From positions 17,501 to 29,024 of the forward strand of contig JABUQX010124012.1 in NCBI GenBank assembly GCA_015478945.1: a stretch of 11,524 bases of DNA, in the 5' to 3' direction. Origin of the DNA: Trachelipus rathkii (lineage: Eukaryota > Arthropoda > Malacostraca > Isopoda > Trachelipodidae). The translations under genes were made by a program, and so were the position numbers. The notes beneath the pieces are model-generated. The model did no database searches. It was not told where the DNA came from and was given only the letters and a program-made list of their open reading frames with translations. Each line of letters begins with the position of its first letter. Within the stretch, counting starts at the first letter, position 1. Of this stretch, positions 7,944-11,524 are shown one piece after another.

Positions 7944-7993
7944 CACTGTTTAACTAAATTATTTTTTGAAGTTTTTTAAATAATTAAGATTTG

Positions 7994-8029
<36 letters not shown>

Positions 8030-8239
8030 TTATTATTATTATTATTTTCATTCATTATTATATTATTAATTTTATGATATTTTATTATTATTATTATATT
8101 ATTAGTTATTATTATTATTATTATAATAATATTATTATTATTATTACTCCAGATATTCTTACTCCATGACTATTTATTATTGTAGCACACACAACACACA
8201 ACGCACGCACAAACCACACAATACCACACATACACACCT
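7944..8239 (-). repeat. Compound microsatellite cassette (reverse), outer right
   Basis: The hairpin AATTATTT 7957-7964 / AAATAATT 7978-7985 is followed by (TTA)n at about 7996-8145, a linker at about 8147-8185 (ACTCCATGACTATT) and (CA)n at about 8185-8237 with GCACGCAC breaks. It mirrors cassette 1831-2130. Confidence 0.85.
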
Positions 8240-9224
8240 AACTTAAAATAAAAATTGATTTCCTGGGATAAAGGATCGGTATCCAGAGGAGCGTCGGGCG
8301 AAGCCCTATAAGCGGATAACTCATTCACACATTGTGGTTGAGGATTGAGGTAGTGTAATTACACTCCAAAACCAGGAAAGGCTGAGCAATAACATTAAAA
8401 ATTAGAAATCTATTTAGGAAGTTATAACAATAAAAATAAATGAAAAAGAATAAACAACAACATTAAAATAATAAAAAGTTAAACAAAAAATTGAGGAAGA
8501 GGAAGGAAAGAAGAAAGAAAAGGAGGAAGGAGAAAGAAGAAATTGAGCTGATTGCAATATATTATTATTTATAAAATTTTTATGTATTTTGTTTTATACA
8601 TTTTGTTCTAAAGTTTTAAGAATTTTATTAAAATCTGTACGCAGAATGAGTGATTGTATTTTAGCGGGTACATTGCACAGGTGTGATCCGGTGAGGCAAT
8701 GGAGTTAGTAAACCATACCTTAGCACGATTTATCTGTTTTCAGTGATGTAGAGCACACATACGTAAGTTTCAATCTGCCCTTAAAGGGAGTCATAAGGTC
8801 AATATGAGATATGGGTTGAACCCTAAAACGTGATTTGGTCTTTTAAATGAAATTTTAAAAACCTAAAAGTTATTAATTACATAGACTTATGCTCTAACAA
8901 CAGCTTTATTTTACACAAATATATGAAACTTAGCACAGAGAATTTAAACGACACTCTCTTAATCATACACAAAGGCAACAAAATGTAGCACAACAGAGGT
9001 ATTGACGCTTAAATGTTGCACAACTAATGTACTCGAGTTAAAACATGTACTCGATTTGTTTAATGTGTGCACAGTCTACACTTATTTTAACGATTAAACT
9101 TCTTCAACTTCATCGTTTTCTTTTGATTTTTACTTACGTCATATTTTGACGTGTAATAAGTATAAACATATAATTTATTAAAAACTTTTTATGTTTTTAA
9201 TTAAAGATAACAACTAATCATTTA
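8240..9224 (-). repeat. Module N, copy 2 (reverse)
   Basis: This is the inverted partner of 850-1830. It keeps the conserved end (GGATCGGTATCCAGAGGAGCG near 8274), a purine tract at 8488-8542, GGTGTGATCCGGTGAGGCA near 8680, the AATAAA block (8897-8943; signal complementary at 8905-8910) and GACGTAA near 9134. At 9046-9076 a 31 bp stretch matches copy 3 (10427-10457) exactly, while copy 1 differs there. Copy 2 also has a short local duplication of TGTACTCGA (near 9028-9055). Confidence 0.85.
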
Positions 9225-9611
9225 CATTATTCATTCATTCGCGTTGGGCTTCACGTGATCTACTATAAATCTAGTGAATTAATTATTATCTATTCTAGTG
9301 AAATTCAGCTATTAACTCATGTGTCTGTAATTAGGCAGCACCTAATAGATCCATATTGGTATTTTATATGAAATGAATATCCATTCAGACGCTCAGTCTT
9401 GTTCCAGTGCTCATAGGATCAGCAGCTTGAGTAGCATTCGCTAGATCCTACAATATCTCGAAATTTTAAAACCTAGCAAAACGAATATTTTCTAACTCAA
9501 TAATTATTCCTCAATGTAAGTATTTATTATAAATATGTTGTATCATATCTGATCAGTAATTAAAGTAATTAAATACACTTCCATATAATAATAAAGGGTA
9601 GATGAAACATA
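9225..9611 (+). repeat. Module Q, right copy
   Basis: This is the partner of 433-849. It runs from ATTCATTCATTCGCGTTGGGC through CACGTGATC, GCTCAGTCTTGTTCC and GATCAGCAGCTTGAG to AGGGTAGATGAAACATAG just before (GT)n. No coding frame or RNA gene is seen. Confidence 0.8.
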
Positions 9612-9760
9612 GTGTGTGTGTGTGTGCGTGTGTGTGCGTGTGTGAATGAAGTAAAATGCCTAAAGGTTTAAAATAAATAAATAATAATAGTCACGAAGTA
9701 AAATGACTGGAGTTATATTAATAATAATAATAATAATAATAATATAATAATAATAATAAA

Positions 9761-9806
<46 letters not shown>

Positions 9807-9866
9807 TAATAATAAATAATAATAAATACGAATTATTTAAAAACTTTGAAATAATTTTAGTTAACA
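9612..9866 (+). repeat. Compound microsatellite cassette after module Q
   Basis: (GT)n at about 9612-9643, a linker with TAATAGTCACGAAG and AAATGACTGGAGTTAT (9688-9719), (TAA)n at about 9720-9826, and the hairpin AATTATTT 9831-9838 / AAATAATT 9849-9856 with a 10-base loop, then TTAGTTAACA. This is the cleanest copy of the cassette. Confidence 0.9.
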
Positions 9867-10060
9867 GTGGATGATTATAAATGTAAATGATTATTGATTA
9901 AAAAACAAAATGTTTTTAATAAAATAGTCTTATTATATATTAAAATATGATGTAAAGCAGTAAAGCAGAAAAACAAAAGCCTATTATTCCCTCATGTTGC
10001 CTACTGCATTTTGCGCTATTGATTTATGTATTACTGCTTTAGGGTTCTGTATAAGTTACA
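9857..10060 (+). repeat. Module M, outer right copy
   Basis: The copy runs from AGTTAACAGTGGATG through ATATGATGTAAAGCAGTAAAGCAG (from 9946) to TTACTGCTTTAGGGTTCTGTA. Compared with the inner copies, the loop has an insertion AAAACAAAAGCCTATTATTCC that is shared with 1-60. It therefore belongs to a distinct M subtype, present once in each arm. Confidence 0.8.
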
Positions 10061-10276
10061 TCGTTTTTAATAAATCTTCTTAAATTTCAAAACAAAATGT
10101 TCTTATCGATTAAGAAATTAAAAATTATTAAAAATTCTTAAAGTATTAGGTAATTTTAACAATAAATTTATTAACAAAATATATAATATTCAAATTAAAA
10201 TCTTTATAAATAAAATATTAAAATGATTTTTTAAATATATTAAACTTTGAAATATTTTTAGTTAACATTGAATAAT
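10061..10276. other. A+T-rich stretch between M and N
   Basis: The sequence is A+T-rich, with no gene or clear repeat until the degraded hairpin-like TTAAACTTTGAAATATTTTTAGTTAACA at about 10240-10266. That is the standard tail of the compound cassette without its microsatellites. This tail joins directly to module N copy 3. Confidence 0.65.
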
Positions 10277-11249
10277 TAATGTAATGATTAGTTGTTATCT
10301 TTAATTTAAAAACATAAAAGTTTTAATAAATTATGTTTATACTTATTTATTATTATTATATGACGTAAAGTAAAAATACAAAGGAAAACATATGAAGTTT
10401 GAGAATGTTAATGTTAAAATAAGTTAGACTGTGCACACATTAAACAAATCGAGTACATACATTAGTTGTGCCACATTTAAACGTCAATACCTCTGTTGGG
10501 CTACATTTTGTTGCCTTTGTGTATGATTAAGAGAGTGTCGTTTAAATTCTCTGTGCTAAGTTTTCATATATTTGTGTAAAATAAAGCTGTTAGAGCATAA
10601 GTCTATGTAAATAATAACTTTTAGTTTTAAAATCTCATTTAAAAGGGTAAAAACCACTTTAGGGTTCAACCCTATCTCATATGGGTCCTTAGATCCATTT
10701 TAAGAGCATTTGAAACATTTATTTAGTGCTCTACTCACATAAAAACATATATTAATGTGGCTAAAGGATCATTTTTACTTATCATGCCTCACGGATCCCA
10801 CCGGCTGCATGTACCGTTACATACAATCACCATTTGCTACTACTTTTTTAATTTAAAAATTTCTTAAAATTTTAGAAAAACAAATGTTTATAAAAAAATA
10901 AATTTATAAATAAAGTATTATTGCAATCACTCATTTGCTATAATAAGTCTTGCCTCCTTCCTCCTTCTTCTTCCTTCCTCATTTCCTCATTCTTTTTCTT
11001 GTTTAACTTGTTTTATTATTTCAATGTGTTTCTTAATTCTTTTTCATCTATTTTTTTTTTGTTAAAACTTCCAAACTGGCATCCTAAATTTTTAATGTTA
11101 TCTTGCCAGCTTTTCCTGGTTTTGGAGTGTAATTACACGACCTCAGTCCTCAACTCATCAATTGTGAATGAGTCGCTTATAGGGCTTCGTCAGAACCGTC
11201 CTCTTGGATACCGATCCTTCTCCCAGGAATTCATTTTTATTTAAGTAGA
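10277..11249 (+). repeat. Module N, copy 3
   Basis: This copy is direct relative to copy 1 and inverted relative to copy 2. It starts at AATGTAATGATTAGTTGTTATC, keeps the AATAAA block (10565-10591), the pyrimidine tract (about 10950-10999) and the 38 bp block identical to copy 1 (11154-11191). Internally it matches copy 2 better in two places (10427-10457 and 10589-10611). The open frame at 10921-11244 covers the pyrimidine tract and shows no recognisable protein. Confidence 0.85.
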
Positions 11250-11440
11250 AGTGTGTATGTCGTGTATGTATGTGTGTGTGTGTGGGTGGTGTGTGTGTGT
11301 GTGTGTGTGTGTTAGCGTGTGTGTGTGTGTGTGTGTGTGTTAAATAATAATAGCTCATGAAGTTAAAATGAACTGGAGGTATCAATAATAATAAAATAAT
11401 AATTAATAATACATAAAATAATTATAATAATTATACAATA

Positions 11441-11472
<32 letters not shown>

Positions 11473-11524
11473 GCAATAATAGATAATAATAATAATAATA
11501 ATAATAATAATATAATAATAATAA
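11250..11524 (+). repeat. Compound microsatellite cassette after N copy 3 (cut by window end)
   Basis: Interrupted (GT)n at about 11251-11340 is followed by a linker at 11344-11383 with TAATAGCTCATGAAG and AATGAACTGGAG, then (TAA)n to the end of the window. The hairpin tail is expected just beyond. The reverse open frame at 11158-11385 is a translation of the GT repeat. Confidence 0.85.

Larger units (their letters stand above)
5020..10027 (-). repeat. Right arm of the ~10 kb inverted repeat
   Basis: This is the reverse-complement partner of 1-4953, with the same blocks in mirrored order. Its outer limit in this window, about 10027, is where it mirrors base 1, so it is set by the window edge and is not a true boundary. 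Compared with the left arm it gains a (CA)n/(TA)n tract at 6181-6418 and has one copy of the block that is duplicated at 3480-3794. The differences elsewhere are mostly single-base indels. Either a real diverged palindrome or a fold-back artefact of noisy long reads would look broadly like this; the two large private differences favour some real divergence. Confidence 0.93.

Noticed and set aside
1..11524. Missed-adapter read (forward, back, forward over one molecule) as the full explanation
   Set aside because: After the right arm, the third N follows M directly and not the order expected from a simple turn-back. Each arm also carries large private differences. A fold-back at 4986 alone remains possible.

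Overview
The window looks like non-genic, repeat-dense nuclear DNA from a eukaryote, most likely an animal. It is very A+T rich and packed with (TTA)n, (CA)n and (TA)n microsatellites. It has no long open reading frame, no bacterial-type gene organisation and no rRNA or tRNA that I can recognise. I cannot assign a phylum; arthropods and molluscs both carry DNA of this style. Copies of the same element differ mainly by one- and two-base insertions and deletions, so part of the divergence may be uncorrected long-read error rather than evolution.

The dominant structure is one enormous inverted repeat. Bases 1-4953 (left arm) are mirrored by about 5020-10027 (right arm) around an axis near 4986, with a spacer of 66 bases or fewer. 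Moving outward from the axis, each arm holds the same ordered blocks: (a) an apex block with a possible exon fragment; (b) a diverged tandem repeat of about 240-300 bp with GGTGAC/GTCACC hairpins; (c) a CpG-rich block; (d) an A+T-rich stretch; (e) module M, with CAGTAAAGC hairpin iterons; (f) two compound-microsatellite cassettes; (g) module N, about 1 kb; (h) module Q, about 0.4 kb; (i) another cassette; (j) a second M. From 10277 to the end a third N and another cassette follow in the left-arm orientation. The palindrome may therefore continue beyond the left edge of the window.

A recurring theme is a compound cassette seen seven times: (GT)n, a linker resembling TAATAGTCATGAAGTAAAA-TGACTGGAGT, (TAA)n, then an AATTATTT/AAATAATT hairpin ending AGTTAACA. 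It closes modules N and Q and precedes module M or N, which suggests a family of related non-autonomous repeats sharing one tail.

No intact protein-coding gene is supported. The best coding hint is a short reverse-strand segment next to the palindrome axis (5164 down to about 5000), with a splice-acceptor-like start and a weak mTERF-like motif. The blocks appear to be components of repeats, and nothing points to a working gene set.
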